Counted from the stretch's first letter, positions 20,930-34,065 are shown. The stretch is 64,000 nucleotides of DNA from Cherax quadricarinatus (GCF_038502225.1 NC_091369.1:200001-264000), one strand, 5' to 3'. Notes: generated by a model from the sequence alone, not told the origin. Program-made: numbers and translations.

Positions 20930-21465
20930 TTATGTTGGACTACGTGCTGCTGACAGCATTAACCTCACCGATCAGGACAGTAACCAGGGAACCTAGTCTC
21001 CACCCCTCACTCCCCACTCCCCACTCCCCACTCCCCAAGTAATCAACAGGTAGCCCCTACTTAACTTACGTTTATGTAGGTTAGCTAATCATAAATTATT
21101 CTAATGAAACTTAACAAAAAAATATAGCCTAGCAGTAACTTGTGGTAACGGCGGTACTGTAAATATACGAGATAACATCAAAGCAAAACGTTGGGGAATC
21201 ATCGTTCAGCATGAGGACTAGATACAGTTTTTGTGGATGAACACAAGTGGTTGAGTGTGGGATGGAGGTAGGAGGAGGAGCAGGTACCTGCCCTCATTAC
21301 CACCACTACATACCTTACCTGTGACTGGTTCCCAGAAGTCTCCTATCATTATTGTATGGTTTTTAGGCCAGGATTCCTTGTTGATTGTCTGATCAATAAG
21401 CCTGTTGGTGTTAGCGGCCCGCGAGCTCACATAACCAGCCCAACCTTGCTGATCAGACACTTACA
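20930..21465. pseudogene. LINE tail scraps on both strands
   Basis: Around 20935-21000 a plus-strand scrap (GGACTACGTGCTGCTGACAGC) and at 21340-21465 a minus-strand frame (SDQQGWAGYVSSRAANTNRL, IDQ) both match the family B C-terminal segment. A short CCCCACT repeat lies at 21004-21039. Neither scrap is functional. Confidence 0.6.
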
Positions 21466-21779
21466 GCAGGTATTGGCATCTCCTACACATTATGTATGTT
21501 CACGAAAGTAAATAATGTTTTGTGAGTAAACAGTGATTTTTGTAATATACATGTAATATACGATATGTGTTGTATGATCCATATGTTTTTAGCGCTTTTT
21601 AATGTTAATCATTTAAATTACTAGGAGCCATGAGGTTTCTCGAACTGGACTCGTTACAACGTAGGCGAGAAACATACATCGTAATCTACACCTCGAAAAT
21701 TCTGTAGGCGTTGGTTACTGACCTTCACACCGAAATTACTACCTATGAACACAAGAGGCTTTAAAGAAAGTTCAAGATA

Positions 21780-22020
21780 CCGGGGTATTAACTTACCAGG
21801 GTATTATCTTAATACTGGGGTATTAATTTAATACTGATATATTAACTTAATACTGGGGTAATAATTTATTAATGGTATATTAACTTAATACTGGGCTATG
21901 AACTTAATACTGGGGTATTAACTTAATACTGGGGTATTAATTTAATACTGGGGTATTAACTTAATACTGGGGTATTAATTTAATACTGGGGTATTAGCTT
22001 AATACTTGGGTATTAACTGA
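21780..22020. repeat. 19-bp minisatellite with self-complementary unit
   Basis: About 12 copies of TTAATACTGGGGTATTAAC. The unit is itself an inverted repeat (TTAATAC...GTATTAA), so each copy could form a small hairpin. Confidence 0.9.
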
Positions 22021-22275
22021 AGTCACTCGTGGCGAAACGTTTTCTCCAATAAATTTACTGAATTGTACATAAGTGTCTTTTTTCCATATCTTGTCGGTAT
22101 CATATCATTTTTCACAATAAGAGAACATTATATCACCATCCGTAGTCCCAGATTGTTCATCATCTTATCAGAAGATATCAGAAACACTGCTGGAACACAT
22201 GGAGAAATCTTAAGAGGAAACTGGACATGTATGCCAGCGGGCCGCCAGCAGCAACAGCCTGGTTGACCAGGCCGT
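22021..22275 (+). pseudogene. Foldback repeat piece followed by a LINE tail
   Basis: 22028-22090 contains GGCGAAACG and AATAAA next to CTTGTCGGTAT, matching part of the hammerhead-like foldback family. 22105-22275 matches the tail of a family B-related LINE (TTATCAGAAGATATCAGAAA and GCAACAGCCTGGTTGACCAG). Confidence 0.6.
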
Positions 22276-22380
22276 AGAAGAACTCGAAACTGCTCAAAGG
22301 TAATAAACCACAACTTACAGAATACATCATTTCAATATTTGTTACGAGTTCTTCCCATTATGTTATAATTGATCATAAAA

Positions 22381-22486
22381 ATAATATTATGACTCACGAA
22401 ATCGTAATGACACGATTGCAAACAAACTAGATCACGGGTGGGGATTGAACTCGTGGCGAGTGAGTTGTAAAACTCCAGGCCGTTTA
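22381..22486 (-). repeat. tRNA-derived SINE family S1, reverse copy
   Basis: Reads CACGATTGCAAACAAAC followed by a diverged tRNA-like box B (GGGGATTGAACTCG), the reverse complement of the unit at 18251-18420. Confidence 0.75.
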
Positions 22487-22499
22487 ATAATGATATTAA

Positions 22500-22618
22500 G
22501 TCACTGACTTTTCGGGGTTATCGTAGGTAATCTTCACATATGCTGCTATGTATGATAATTTATGTAACTGTATTTATGTGTACCCGTACCTGAATAAGCT
22601 TACTTATTAATTCTTGAC
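22500..22618 (+). repeat. Dispersed repeat family G
   Basis: Shares GGGTTATCxTAGGTAAT and TTATGTGTACCxGTACCTGA with 37812-37890 and, reversed, with 59815-59900. Probably the 3' end of an old retroelement; its origin is not recognised. Confidence 0.65.
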
Positions 22619-22659
22619 TTATTTAATGTATATAAGAAGGTAAAAAATAGTCATACATT

Positions 22660-22865
22660 CTTATTGTTATTACTATTATTCATTGGAAATTTATTATTAA
22701 TATTGTTGTTCATTGGGAAAGTGCAAAATCCGTAAATATGGTACTGCGTTTGGAAAATAGTTGGCATTCGTGGTTGATCCAAGGAAGGGAGGGATAGCGC
22801 CATTTTCTTGGGTCAACAATCCTTCGCTTGTGCACAGTTCCTTGGAAGGGTAAACTTAACGCTGC
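22660..22865 (+). repeat. SINE-like family L with AT-rich trinucleotide start
   Basis: Starts in TTATTGTTATTACTATTATT, then CATTGGGAAAGTGCAAAATC and a long shared part (GATCCAAGGAAGGGAGGGAT). Similar copies: 45337-45545, 53690-53830, 59965-60135. Confidence 0.7.
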
Positions 22866-23879
22866 GGAACAGTTAAGTTAGCGGTGTAATGCTGGAGGAT
22901 GTAGAAGAAAACGGAGGGAAAAAACAAAGCGCCGTTGTGCGCTCAAGATTTTTATTACGATTATAGTCAGTTCTTCCGGTGACATCTTCAGTGTAATGAC
23001 AGTGTAGTTACCTGTACACAAGGGTAATTTAGTAAGGCGAATTAGAAGATGGAATCACCTGTTGTGTTGATAGCTGGTGTCGTCGTTAAGAGTTCTTTTG
23101 TTGAAAGATGATGATAACGTTTGGTGGGTGTGTTGAGGTTTCAGTAATGGGTTACCAACATTCTTCCTCTTGATGTCTAGTTATAATTTGTTTTTTGCTT
23201 TTTTTGGCCTGGTGCTTACTTTTTTCTTTGTTCTTTACTTTTGGTTGTACCTGGCAGGCTGTTGCTTGGTTCGATGTAGCGTTGTCTCATGTATTGTTTT
23301 ATGATGTACTGTTACGTTATTGTTACCTGACATGTTATTTATATGTTCTAGCTTTGCTACCTAATCCTCTCTAGCCACGGTAATGTGTTATCTGCTACAT
23401 TGTAGCTGTAGCTGCTAGGCTATAGTTTGTATCTGTACATGTTAGGGTACAATTTTTAGCGGAAGTTTGTGTCTGTAGGTAACTTAAGCGGTAGTTAGTA
23501 TACTCTGTAGTTGCTAGGCTGTTCCTGGTATCTGTCATTGTGAGATTGTAGCTTTTATCATTGCCTATATAGCTGTAACCTGTGTCTGTTAGTGTATAGC
23601 ATTACTCGGTAAGTTGGTAGGCCGTATGTGTTCGGCAGTCGCATTACGTGGTAGGCTGTACCATACATCTATAATGAAACACTTTCATGAATCAATCTTC
23701 CTGATTTATTGACTTGTGATTATTGCTGTTCTGTATCTTTGTGATGAGTTTTAAGCGTCCTAAATGGTTGGAGTGTCATAATAGTTAAAGTATTAGAATA
23801 CTAGTTAGGGTATTAACATAGAGGAGGCATTAGAATAGGTGAAGCTTAAGAACAGATGTGAACATGTAACCTCTCCATT
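22866..23879. other. Unannotated spacer
   Basis: One kilobase of T-rich sequence without recognised repeat or gene. Confidence 0.5.
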
Positions 23880-24790
23880 TATCATTTTCATAACAGGCAG
23901 ATAAAAGACAGCTTTGTGTTATCTTTTGCAGATGACACAAAAATTAGCATGAAAGTTACATCGGAAGAAGACAGTGATAAATTAGCAAATGGACAGATAT
24001 TAAATCCTGTATTGGGCGGTAGAAAATAGCATGATGTTCAGTTAGAGACAAATTTCAATAATTAGATATGGAAAAAAAATAACTTAAGAGTAGAATGGTA
24101 TACAAAACACAGGAGGATAATCCCACATAGAACGTCAAGAACATTGTTAAAGAATCTATATATGATAATGTCAGCTGACCTATCTTTTAAAGGACCCAAT
24201 AAAGCAAACACTGGGAAGGCCATGAAAATGACAGGGTAAAGAATAAAAAAATTTCGAAACAATAGAAATAATGGTAACGCTCTTCAAATCACCTGCGCTC
24301 TCTTGCTTGGAGTACCGCTCAGTGTTGACAGTGCCGTTCAGAGCGGGCAAGATAGCAAAGCAGAAAAAAATACAAAAAAAAATTGCAAAGAGCGTTTACC
24401 ACCCGCATAGAACCAGTAAAGCATTTAAATTACTGGATATGTACTCTTTTCAAAGGTGAGAGAGTTATGTGATAATATACGCATATGTGATACTGGAGGC
24501 CTTAGTCCTAAATTTATACACAACCATAATAACGTACTGGAGCGAGATATATGGGAGGAAGTGTAAAATAAGTCCAGTGAAGCGCATGAGAGCCACGGGC
24601 ACTATACAGGAACATCGTATCAACATCCCTGGGCCTAGACTATTCAACCTCCTACCAACAGATATCAGAAATATTGTTGGAACCAATGTAGAGGGCTTTA
24701 AGATGAATCTAGATCACTACCGCCACGGTGTGCCAGATGAACCTATCTGTGATCTTATGCCTAGACAGTATGCCTACCCTGTATTTGTTT
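23880..24790 (+). pseudogene. LINE related to family B, degenerate RT
   Basis: Near 23920-23990 a frame reads SFADDTKISMKVTSEED, which includes the reverse transcriptase FADD box. Later blocks (MVTLFKSPALSCLEYRSVLT at 24271 and on; RLFNLLPTDIRNIVGTNVEG near 24640-24700) match the post-palm and C-terminal parts of the family. Several stops and frameshifts break it. Confidence 0.75.
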
Positions 24791-24832
24791 CCCATGAGAT
24801 AAGATCAATTTTTTTTTTTCAAATTTTTATCC

Positions 24833-25085
24833 CCGGAGGGTTAGCCACCCAGGATAACCCAAGAAAGTCAGTGCGTCATCAAGAATTACCTCATTTCAAT
24901 TGGGGTCCTTCAGTCTTGACTCCCCAGGATGTGATCCACACCACTTGACTAACACTCAGGTACATACATGCTGTTAGGTGTACAGGGACAGCAGGTGTAA
25001 GGAAACGCCCAATGTTTTCACCCGGCCGGGGATTGAACCACAGACAGCGTGTGAGGCAAGAGCGTTGCCTACCAGACCAAGGGAC
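24833..25085 (-). repeat. tRNA-derived SINE family S2
   Basis: On the minus strand it begins with a tRNA-like head (TTGGTCTGGTAGGCAACGC, then box B GTGGTTCAATCCCCGGC) and continues through GTTTCCTTACACCTGCTGTC to GGGTTATCCTGGGTGGC. A shorter plus-strand copy is at 33395-33590. Confidence 0.8.
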
Positions 25086-25650
25086 ACCCATAACTCCCAC
25101 TAGAGGAGCTGCCTTCCTTAGGCTGCTTTCCCAGTGCACCCACCAAGGGGCTGGGATGCGCCCAGACATCTCTCTCACGTCACGGCAGCCTGACTTGACC
25201 AGGCAGTCAACAGGAAGACCTGACCAGGGACTGGACTACGGGGGTAGGAAGACTCCCGGAACATTTCACAGGTATATGTAAAGTTCTCTGCGCATTGTTT
25301 AGGTCTACCATTTTGGTCGGGCCTTAATTGAAGCTTTTAGTGTACAGCAGTATTTCAATCTAAAGATGCGTCACCTGTATCTAGATTATCTCTCCATAGG
25401 ATAGTTAGAGGCCCGTGATAACGCCTTTTATGCATTGTACAATGGATGTGGAGACTGGGGATTACGGTCGTGAAAAAAGTGCGCCTGGGCTTGTGGTCAC
25501 TGGCTTCTCTGACTTGCAGTGGAGCTTGTGTGACAGGCAATGTTGACTTTTATGTCTCATGCTCAAGAAGATTTTATTTGGTGGCTTACTCAACCCAAGA
25601 GTCGCGTTGCGTGTTCATTATTCGCTTATCATCAATATACTACTACTACA
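25086..25650. other. Spacer with a LINE scrap
   Basis: 25180-25275 resembles a diverged family B LINE tail (TTGACCAGGCAGTCAACAGG). Nothing else recognised. Confidence 0.45.
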
Positions 25651-25941
<291 letters not shown>

Positions 25942-26159
25942 CAGCAGCAACAACATAATTACTTAGGGTCTAATATTAGTAGTGATTTTTGCTTTAGACT
26001 TTTCACTGTGTTTTAATTTTTCACTGGCTTTTCGCCTGTGTTGTTCAGTTTGCTGCAGAACTGCTGGTCTTTAAAATATAGTATAACGTTCAGAAATTTA
26101 TTTTGGTACTCGTAGCCTTGTACAACAGGCTGCACTGTTTATTTTTAGCTGTAAAGTTA

Positions 26160-26290
26160 CGTGGCAGACACGGGCGGTACCTGGCAGATACCAGTGGTAC
26201 TAGGCAGATACAAGTGTCACCTGGCAGACAGAAGTGGCACCTGGCAGACACCAGTCGTACCTAGAAGGCGCCAGTGGTAGTCTGCAGACT
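26160..26290. repeat. Short minisatellite, about 24-bp units
   Basis: About five imperfect copies built around ACCTGGCAGACACCAGTGGT. Confidence 0.75.
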
Positions 26291-26429
26291 GCAGCTTGAA
26301 GATAAAGGTCATCAGGCCTCTTGTGTTCAGTGGCGTAAACAATCAAAATAAATTTAGCCTGTCACTGCTGCGGTGTGTTGGTGGACTAACACTCAAGATA
26401 GCATGCAAATGTTGTCAGGGGAAGCTGAG

Positions 26430-26990
26430 ATACGCCATCTGCTGCTGCCAACGATTCTAGGGTGCTGGAACACGGCCAGGCTACCTCTTCAGAATTCACC
26501 TTGCTGCTGCCAGCAATTCTGAGGTGCTGGAACACGGCCAGGCTACCTCTGCAGAACTCACCTCGCTGCTGCTAACAATTCTGAGGTGCTGGAACACGGC
26601 CAGGCTACCTCTGCAGAACTCACCTTGCTGCTGATAGCAATTCCGGGATGCTGGAACACGGTTAGGCTACCTATGCAGAACTCACCTTGCTGCTGCCAGC
26701 AATTCTGGGGTGCTGGAACACGGCCAGGCTACCTCTGCAGAACTAACCCTGCTGCTATCAGAGATGCTGGGGTGCTGGAACATGGCCAGGCTGCCTCTGC
26801 AGAACTGCTGCTATCAGGGATGCTGGGGTGCTGGAACACGGCCAGGCTACCTCTACAGAACTCTGCTGCTATCAGGGATGCTGGGGGGCTGGAACACGGC
26901 CAAGCTACCTCTGCAGAACTCTACTGCTATCAGGGATGCTGGGGGGCTGGAACACGGCCCGGCAGCCTCTGCAAAACTCACTTGTGCTGT
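26430..26990. repeat. Minisatellite of about 61-bp units
   Basis: About nine copies built around GGTGCTGGAACACGGCCAGG. Units shorten in the right part, where GCTGCTATCAGGGATGCTGG replaces the spacer. Overlapping ORFs here are artefacts. Confidence 0.88.
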
Positions 26991-28482
26991 TCAGCTGGAT
27001 AAACTAACCTTGAAAAACACACTACAACGTTCAAGTGATCCAGCTGCCTGCACGAAGCACACGCTGAGTATTTAAAACTGATAATAGAGCCGGTATCTTT
27101 AAACTGACTGAACCACTTTTGGAAAACATCGCTCAACTGTCCAAACTGTCCTGGTAACGCTGCATTGTTAAAAACTGACCAAACTATTCTAGTAAACATA
27201 CTGCATCGTTCAACAGACCATACTATCCTGGAAAACAGTACATCGTTCAGCTAACGAAACTATCCTGGAAAAACGATTGCGTAAGAGTACAACCGATGAG
27301 AAAGACACTATGATGTGAAACGTTTATTACGACGTTTCTTCCAGGACTGGATTTTATCGAGTCTAGTACTGGACGAAATGTGATAAATGTTTCATTCAAA
27401 ACAGCATCTTTCTCACTATCTCTAATACAAAATACTCGTTAAAGTGGCCAAACTATCTCTGGAAAAACAGCATTCGTCATTAAACTGACTAAACTATCCC
27501 TGGAAGAACGAGTCATTAAATGGAACACACTACCACTGGGAAACACAACCTTCATCTTTAACCTGGACGAAGTTATTGAAACATTATATATTATCAAGAA
27601 TTCTTCGGACATTCAAGGCTTTTTTTTTTCTCCGGCATTTACACTGTACGGAATGTGAGGTGAGGCAGCGATTACCCATCACTCTGTGCAGGCACCCGTT
27701 GAGTTTAGGTTCATGGCTGTTGTTTGCAGGGAGCCCGCGGTGAGGATGACGTTTTATCTATTGTTTACCTTTTGATAGTTCCGGGGATCAATACCCTACG
27801 GCCAGGTCTCAGGCCAGGTTTCCTGCACGCAATTTGACGTAGGCATCACATCTGGGCTGGTCTAGAGCTTCTTACTGTATATCGATACCTGGAGGATGTT
27901 TCGGGGGTCAACGCGGTAGCAGCCTGGTCCATGATAGAACATACTGACGAGTATGTATATAAGGAATCTGCGGTTTATAGCATTTTATTGACAAATGTTA
28001 CAGTATGTTATTTTTCACCAGGCGCAAATCTGGTGTTGGATTTATTCAGCGCCAGGCTTAGTAGAGGCTCGAACCTCCTTCATCTAACAGCGACGCCAGC
28101 TTTCACCCATCAGGCTGTTGCTACGAGGTACACGGGAAGGTATGTGGCCATGAGGGAACCCACCCATCATGGTTGTTGATAAAAAAACAATTTATCCACG
28201 CCAAGCCTTTTTTTTTTATAGTGCTTTTCGCTCCGAATAGAATTTCATCAAGTTAGTTTATACATACGATATACGTGACCGGTTTCGAAGGCTCTTGGGC
28301 CCTTTTCCCCAGCCAGCCCGTCCTCAGGTCAGGCTGCAGGGTACAAATCACACCTCTCAAACTTAGTTGTTGAAGATGCTGTTTTTTTTTCTGCCTCCGT
28401 TACTATTTTATCAGTATGCATCACACATCTCAGTATCCCAGGTCGTGACATAGCTCACCCAGTACCTGTGTGTAGCTTTCAT
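26991..28482. other. Spacer with foldback and LINE scraps
   Basis: 27300-27425 contains inverted GAAACGTTTAT-type and GAAATG sequences of a foldback repeat. 27778-27935 holds minus-strand LINE tail scraps (TCCGGGGATCAATACCCTAC). A tRNA-like box B on the minus strand may lie near 28066-28085. No gene. Confidence 0.45.
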
Positions 28483-28610
28483 GTACCTGTCTGTGGCACA
28501 GTACATTTCAGTACCTTCACGTACCTGTCTGTGGCACAGTACATTTCAGTACCTTCACGTGCCTGTCTGTTGCACAGTACATTTCAGTACCTTCACGTAC
28601 CTATCATGTG
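28483..28610. repeat. 38-bp minisatellite, three copies
   Basis: Units start GTACCTGTCTGTGGCACAG and end CAGTACCTTCAC. Confidence 0.85.
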
Positions 28611-29068
28611 CCTGCCTAGCTTCACCCCTCTTTATCTCAGGCCGTGGCATAGTACCTGAGAGCTCTCTTGTACCTTCTCGTATCTCACTCAGGTCGTTGT
28701 ATATCTCAGTCCAGTACCTGCATGTAACTCTCATGTACCTTTCTCACTCTTGTAGTCGAATGTCATAATATTGCACTAGGGTACCTTCCTGCAAAGGTAC
28801 CCACGACGATGTACTCCTCAGAATTCTTCTCACAGATTGGTGACTGGAGGTAGTGTCTGCCTCGCGATTAATGGACAAACGATAAAGCCTTCACCACACT
28901 TTGTGCTGAAGAAACCATCTGGGTATAACGTTGAACACAAAATATACTGTATTACTCGATCGTTCATAATATTGTTCTGGTCTCTTAAAACAGATGAGCT
29001 AACCCTACTAGAAAATACATAGATGTATTTACTGCTAGCTTACACTCAGTAAGTTCTTTATTATTATT
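28611..29068. other. Unannotated spacer
   Basis: No repeat or gene recognised. Confidence 0.5.
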
Positions 29069-29184
<116 letters not shown>

Positions 29185-30514
29185 GGTATCCCCGACGTTG
29201 CCTGAAATTTTTTTTCCAACTTTTCGTTTTTTTTCGCTCATAACTCAAGGAAGCCTCGTTCAGTTGCTTTCAAATTTTAAACATCTGTGTACAGAAACGG
29301 GGATCAAATTCTTGGAACAGTTGTCATGTTCATGTGGCCAATGATCGAAATTGTTGAACCCTTTCCTAGCATCCTGCAATGTCTCGAACAACCTCCAAAA
29401 CTGCTCAGTGGCGTTGCTTCAAAGGTTCAAAAATAGTGCTACAAAATTTTACGATGATGGAGAGTAAAAGTCAGATTTGTTGAAGCAGATCTGACCATTT
29501 TTTGTATAAAACTGATTTTTTTTATTCCCGTTTAATCACGTTGAATAATTTTCAGCTGACCTCTTCGGAACTGGTTCTGTATTTAACGGCTGATGCCTCT
29601 TAGGGCCACGATAGTACCATGTTTCGCTTTCGAAAAGTTTGTTTTATGTAGTAAAATAGAGCCAATGAATGGTCCATCTGATCGGCTTCAAATTTTCACC
29701 ACTGGTGTGGTCCTCTCAACACAAGGTTCACGGTATTAGTGGTTGGTATCAATTCCAATTTGACCATTTTATTTTTAGTGATATTCATTTTTCTTTTAAA
29801 TAACAAGAATGCTTCTTCAAATGATTTTCAAAATATTATTAACGATGCAGTCCATAAGAAGAAAGATGCCTCATAAGTTTAGGCCGAGTGTAGGTTCAGA
29901 TTCGAAATTTTACTGAAATACCCAGTGGTGGGTTTATTAAAACAGTTTGTCTCTCTCCTTGAGCTGTGTAAATATCAGTTTGACAATGTTATTTAGTAAA
30001 TTGTTTCAAGTGTCATGACTAGAGAATTCCTCTTGATCGTCTTCAAACCCAAATTGAAATTTAAAAAAATAAACTGCATTTTCTTTCAGAATTGTAGAGA
30101 ATTTTCAATAGAATGCAAATGAGAAAAGAATACTGCAAAATAAAAATCCGAAGTTTGATGATGGTTTTAAATTTAACGAGGGGAAGACTTCCCTATTATT
30201 CACAACATACTCTGCAACATTTTCGTTTGCTTTCTCATAAATTTTCGATTATTACTTGAGAACACCATATTTGATTGGCTTGAAATTTTCAATGGCTGTG
30301 TAACGTACCTTGGGCAAGATTCATGGGACCATTTACATTCTACCAGAAATTATAAGCAATGTTTCAACTTTCAGAAAATATACGAATGTTTCAATATTCT
30401 ACCAGAAAATATAATAAATTTTACAACCTTCTACCAAAAATTATAATAAATTTTACAAGAATGTGGGTGGAATTTTTTAACGAATAACTAGATTTTTTTT
30501 TCTGTGTGTGTTTC
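29185..30514. other. Unannotated AT-rich region
   Basis: 1.3 kb without stop-free frames or recognised repeats, except a short direct duplication near 30385-30450 (ATAATAAATTTTACAA). Confidence 0.5.
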
Positions 30515-30810
30515 AGTCACCAGATTTTGATGGTTATATGAGCCTGAGGGCCAGGGGCAGCAATAGCCTGGTTAATCAGATTGCCACTGGGGAAACCTGG
30601 TGTCAAACAGGACTAGGTTATCACAGAACTCTCGGCACCTATCATAGGCATGCTATTGTCAGGTACCATAACTTTTCAGATATATGCATATCATAAGGAG
30701 CCGTCGTATCTTAGTAGCGTGATTCAACAGCCTGATTAATCAGGTCATTAATTAGGAGGCATAGTTTAGAACCGAGCCGCGGGGGGCGATAACCCCCAGA
30801 CTTATTCGAG
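30515..30810 (+). pseudogene. Two LINE tail fragments
   Basis: 30515-30605 encodes SPDFDGYMSLRARGSNSLVN, like the family B C-terminus. 30705-30810 is a second scrap with the family ending (CCGAGCCGCGGGGGGCGAT). Confidence 0.65.
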
Positions 30811-32104
30811 TAATGTACTATTATATCCAAGTTAGGTACAGGTTTTTCAAGACCTGCTTTAAATTAAATCGATTTTTCTACATACACTATTTTAAGTTAG
30901 TTTAACGCCATTTAACACATTTAACCAATTACAACACTACCATAAATAAATGATATTAAATACGCAGGGAAGGTCGTTTTCGTGTTTTGATACGAAAACA
31001 GAAAACGTGGGTCCTCCCATAAGACAGCAAGTATACCGCAACACTGGCGTCCCTTTGTACACAGTAATGAGTCATAGCAAATTCTGGAGTTTGCTTAGGA
31101 GGATGGATGGCCTAGCCGTGTCAGGTCCCTCTACCTCTATATCCTAGACTGGGGAATTTGTATGCGCCTTGTATCGAACGTCTCGTTGTATCCCAATGAG
31201 GAACTGTCTAAGCTTTCAGTGTTCAACAAGCTGTATATTACTCACTTACCGATATATCCTCTTTAGGCACCTCAGATATCCAGCCAGGTGCTGAGAAACT
31301 AGCCAGCCATTGGTTTCATTAAAAAGATTATGACAAATTGATGAATGTCATTAATAAACTGGCTTGCGCAGTATGTACACGCACCAGCGTCCGCACACGC
31401 CAACCTAATGGTAAGGAGCCATACGCATTTATGTTACGAAAATATGACGGAGCCTAGGGACAAGGGGGTGAAAAACCTTGTCTGGGGGCAAATACAAATT
31501 CCAAATTATTAAAAAATAAACCACCATAGATCCACACTTGTAACCTCACAAAAGCGCTAAACTTTACTTACAATATAAACTCATTATTTTATGTACAGTG
31601 TATTACCATAATGCAGTTACCTACATAACAACTTAATGAAACCTTTACTAACGATGTTTCTCCCACTCAGTGCATTTTCCTAGTCACAAGCAAGATAAAC
31701 TTAGTAGGTCGTTTATTACGACTTAATATGAGTTTTTAGTAAGTGAAGTTGAGTAAATTGCAAATCTACTCGTCACTGTGACAAAAATCACTCTTTAAAG
31801 CAAAATCCAAAATGAGTAGGCCACTTCTATCTTACCAGTGTCATCCTACCTACCCCACAAGTCTTTTCGGTGCCCTATTCTACACCAATCCTCCCCCTCC
31901 TCAATTTTTAAGGCCATCCCCAAGGCCTTACACAAGAAATGCAAAAACCATCTCTCTGAGTTGGAGGACAGGTTGTCTGGCGATATGTTTGGTCTTATTT
32001 ACGCTCCTATATTTTAGTCTTTGCTCCTTGGTCGTAGTCTCTCACCTCCTAGCTTGTGCATATTTCTCCATTTAAAATTTAATTTTAAAATGTTAATCTT
32101 AAAG
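30811..32104. other. Unannotated spacer
   Basis: Mostly AT-rich; no gene supported. The frame at 31812-32075 has no recognisable domain. Confidence 0.45.
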
Positions 32105-32490
32105 AGAACAGTGGTGGTGATGGTTTATTCGTGAAGAATCGGTTATCACTTGACACCTATTTTATGTGGTGGTGGTTTATTCGTCAAGAAGCAGTTATCT
32201 CATGACTCGGGATGTTAGGTGGTGGTGGTGGTGGTTTATTCGTCAAGAAGCAGTTATCTCGGGATGTTAGGTGGTGGTGGTGGTGGTTTATTTGTTAGGA
32301 AATAGAACAGCTGTGTCCTGACATGAGTCTTAGGGTTGATGCTGGTCATTTATTATTAAGGAAACAAAAGTATTTCCTGTTGATATGGATCTTAAGTAGT
32401 GGTGGTAGTGTTATAATCATCAGAAAACTGGACAGTTATCTCCTGACAAGGGTTTTAGACAGTGGTAGTGGTTTATTTATCAGGAAATAT
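32105..32490. repeat. Imperfect tandem block with GGTGGT and TTTATTCGTCA phrases
   Basis: About six diverged units of roughly 60 bp combine GGTGGTGGTTTATTCGTCAA with CAGTTATCTC. The phrase TCAGGAAA...ATCTCCTGACA resembles family F (42375-42512), so the array may derive from it. Confidence 0.65.
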
Positions 32491-32825
32491 TTCTTATGAA
32501 TGCCAGTTTATCCCAGGTAAATTTATACTTCTTGTACGTACCTTTTCTTTCTTGTAAATATAATTCATAGTTACAGGTTAGCATAAATATATCCAGTGTA
32601 AGTTCAAATATGTAAACAGCAAGTGTGTTCATTAGACGAGGCATCTTACAGTTACTTCGCTTGTGAGGGTACATATGATAGCTTAGTATACCTCCCACAG
32701 TCAGTCAGCCACTGTGCTACATTCTCCTCTCTTCCTAACCATCATGCAGACTCTTCGGTTAAGTTTTAACTGGTGATTATTATGTTGATAAAATTACCGA
32801 TAGTATATGTTAGGTAAAATGGACA

Positions 32826-32952
32826 CACGTGCAACTAGTGCGACATTTTATTGTGGCAACGTTTCGCTCTCCAGGAGCTTTGTCAAGCTAAGGCCTTAAC
32901 AAAGTTCGTGGACAGCGAAATGTTGCCAAAAAATGTCACATTAGTTGCACTA
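32826..32952. repeat. Foldback repeat, hammerhead-like subfamily without full core
   Basis: The arms 32826-32884 and 32894-32952 are inverted copies starting ACGTGCAACTAGTGCGACAT. On the minus strand the loop side reads GCTCCTGGAGAGCGAAACG, a hairpin plus GAAA, but the box before it is TTGACAA rather than CTGANGA. Confidence 0.75.
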
Positions 32953-33394
32953 ACAGTGGTGATTATATTATGACTGGTAGTTGAAATATTGCCTCGCCGA
33001 TAACCAGTAAAATAAGGACACAAAGCAAGGGAGACTTTATCAAGACTATAATTTATGGGGCTTGATCATGCACTCAGTAAAGCCTCGTGTAGAGACAACG
33101 TCATACTAACAAGTCTCCTTTTGTTGTATGTCTTTTTTTTTTACCATCTCCTGATTACATTATAGACTTTTTATCATCTCTGATTATATTATGTATTATT
33201 ATATGTATGTATGATTATTTGTTTAGTGTATAATTGTGGTTATACTATGTTTTATTGGATCATCAGCATTAGTGTTTATGTAGTGTGTATTGTTGTATAT
33301 TTGTATAATGTGTATTACTGCATGTATTGTGTATATTATTGTATGTATTATGTGTGTTATTATATGTAATGTGGATCGTATGATATACACGCTG

Positions 33395-33590
33395 AGTGTT
33401 TGGGTTCGATTCCCGGCAAGGGTGGAAACATTGGGAGTGTTTCCTTACACCTATTGCCCCTGTTCTCCCATCAAAAAAAAATGGGTACCTGGGTGTTAGT
33501 GGACTGGTGTGGATCGCATCGTGGAACAAAACTGACCTAATTTGCCTGAAATGCTCTGCATAACAAGGGGCTTTCTATATAGTAGTATGT
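33395..33590 (+). repeat. tRNA-derived SINE family S2
   Basis: Contains box B-like GGGTTCGATTCCCGGCAAGG, then GTTTCCTTACACCTATTGCC and GTTAGTGGACTGGTGTGGAT, as in the reverse copy at 24833-25085. Confidence 0.78.
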
Positions 33591-33599
33591 TATTGATAT

Positions 33600-33824
33600 T
33601 TCTACAAGTACATATATACCTTGTACCATGTACTTGTAGAAATAAAGATAGTATTATTATTATATAGTATGTATTATTGTATGTTTGTATATGTATTTTT
33701 GTAAAGTAACCAGTATGTATTGTATGTGTGTATAGTGTATCATTCATTTAATAAGATACAAACGGATAGTGATGTGTGAGTGTATGTGAGAATACGGAGT
33801 AATATATTGGTGTTGCAGAGAAGC
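33600..33824. other. Low-complexity TA/TG-rich spacer
   Basis: Short repeats such as ATTATTATTATATAGTATG; no gene. Confidence 0.5.
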
Positions 33825-34065
33825 TTAAACAAAAAACTTTAAGCTGATACTAGAGCATTTTTTAAGCTGAAACTAATACCAATATTGATACTAGAACATT
33901 TATTTAAGCTGAACAAAATGCCAGTATTGATACTAGAGCATTTTTTAAGCTGAAAAGAATACCAATATTGATATTAGAGAATTTTTTAAGCTGAGGAGGA
34001 TATGAGTAATGATACTAGAACATTCTGTAAGCTGAACAAGATATCAGTATTGATACTAGGGCAGT
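33825..34065. repeat. Imperfect minisatellite of about 55-bp units
   Basis: Four to five diverged units around TTTTTTAAGCTGAA and ATATTGATACTAGA. Confidence 0.75.
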
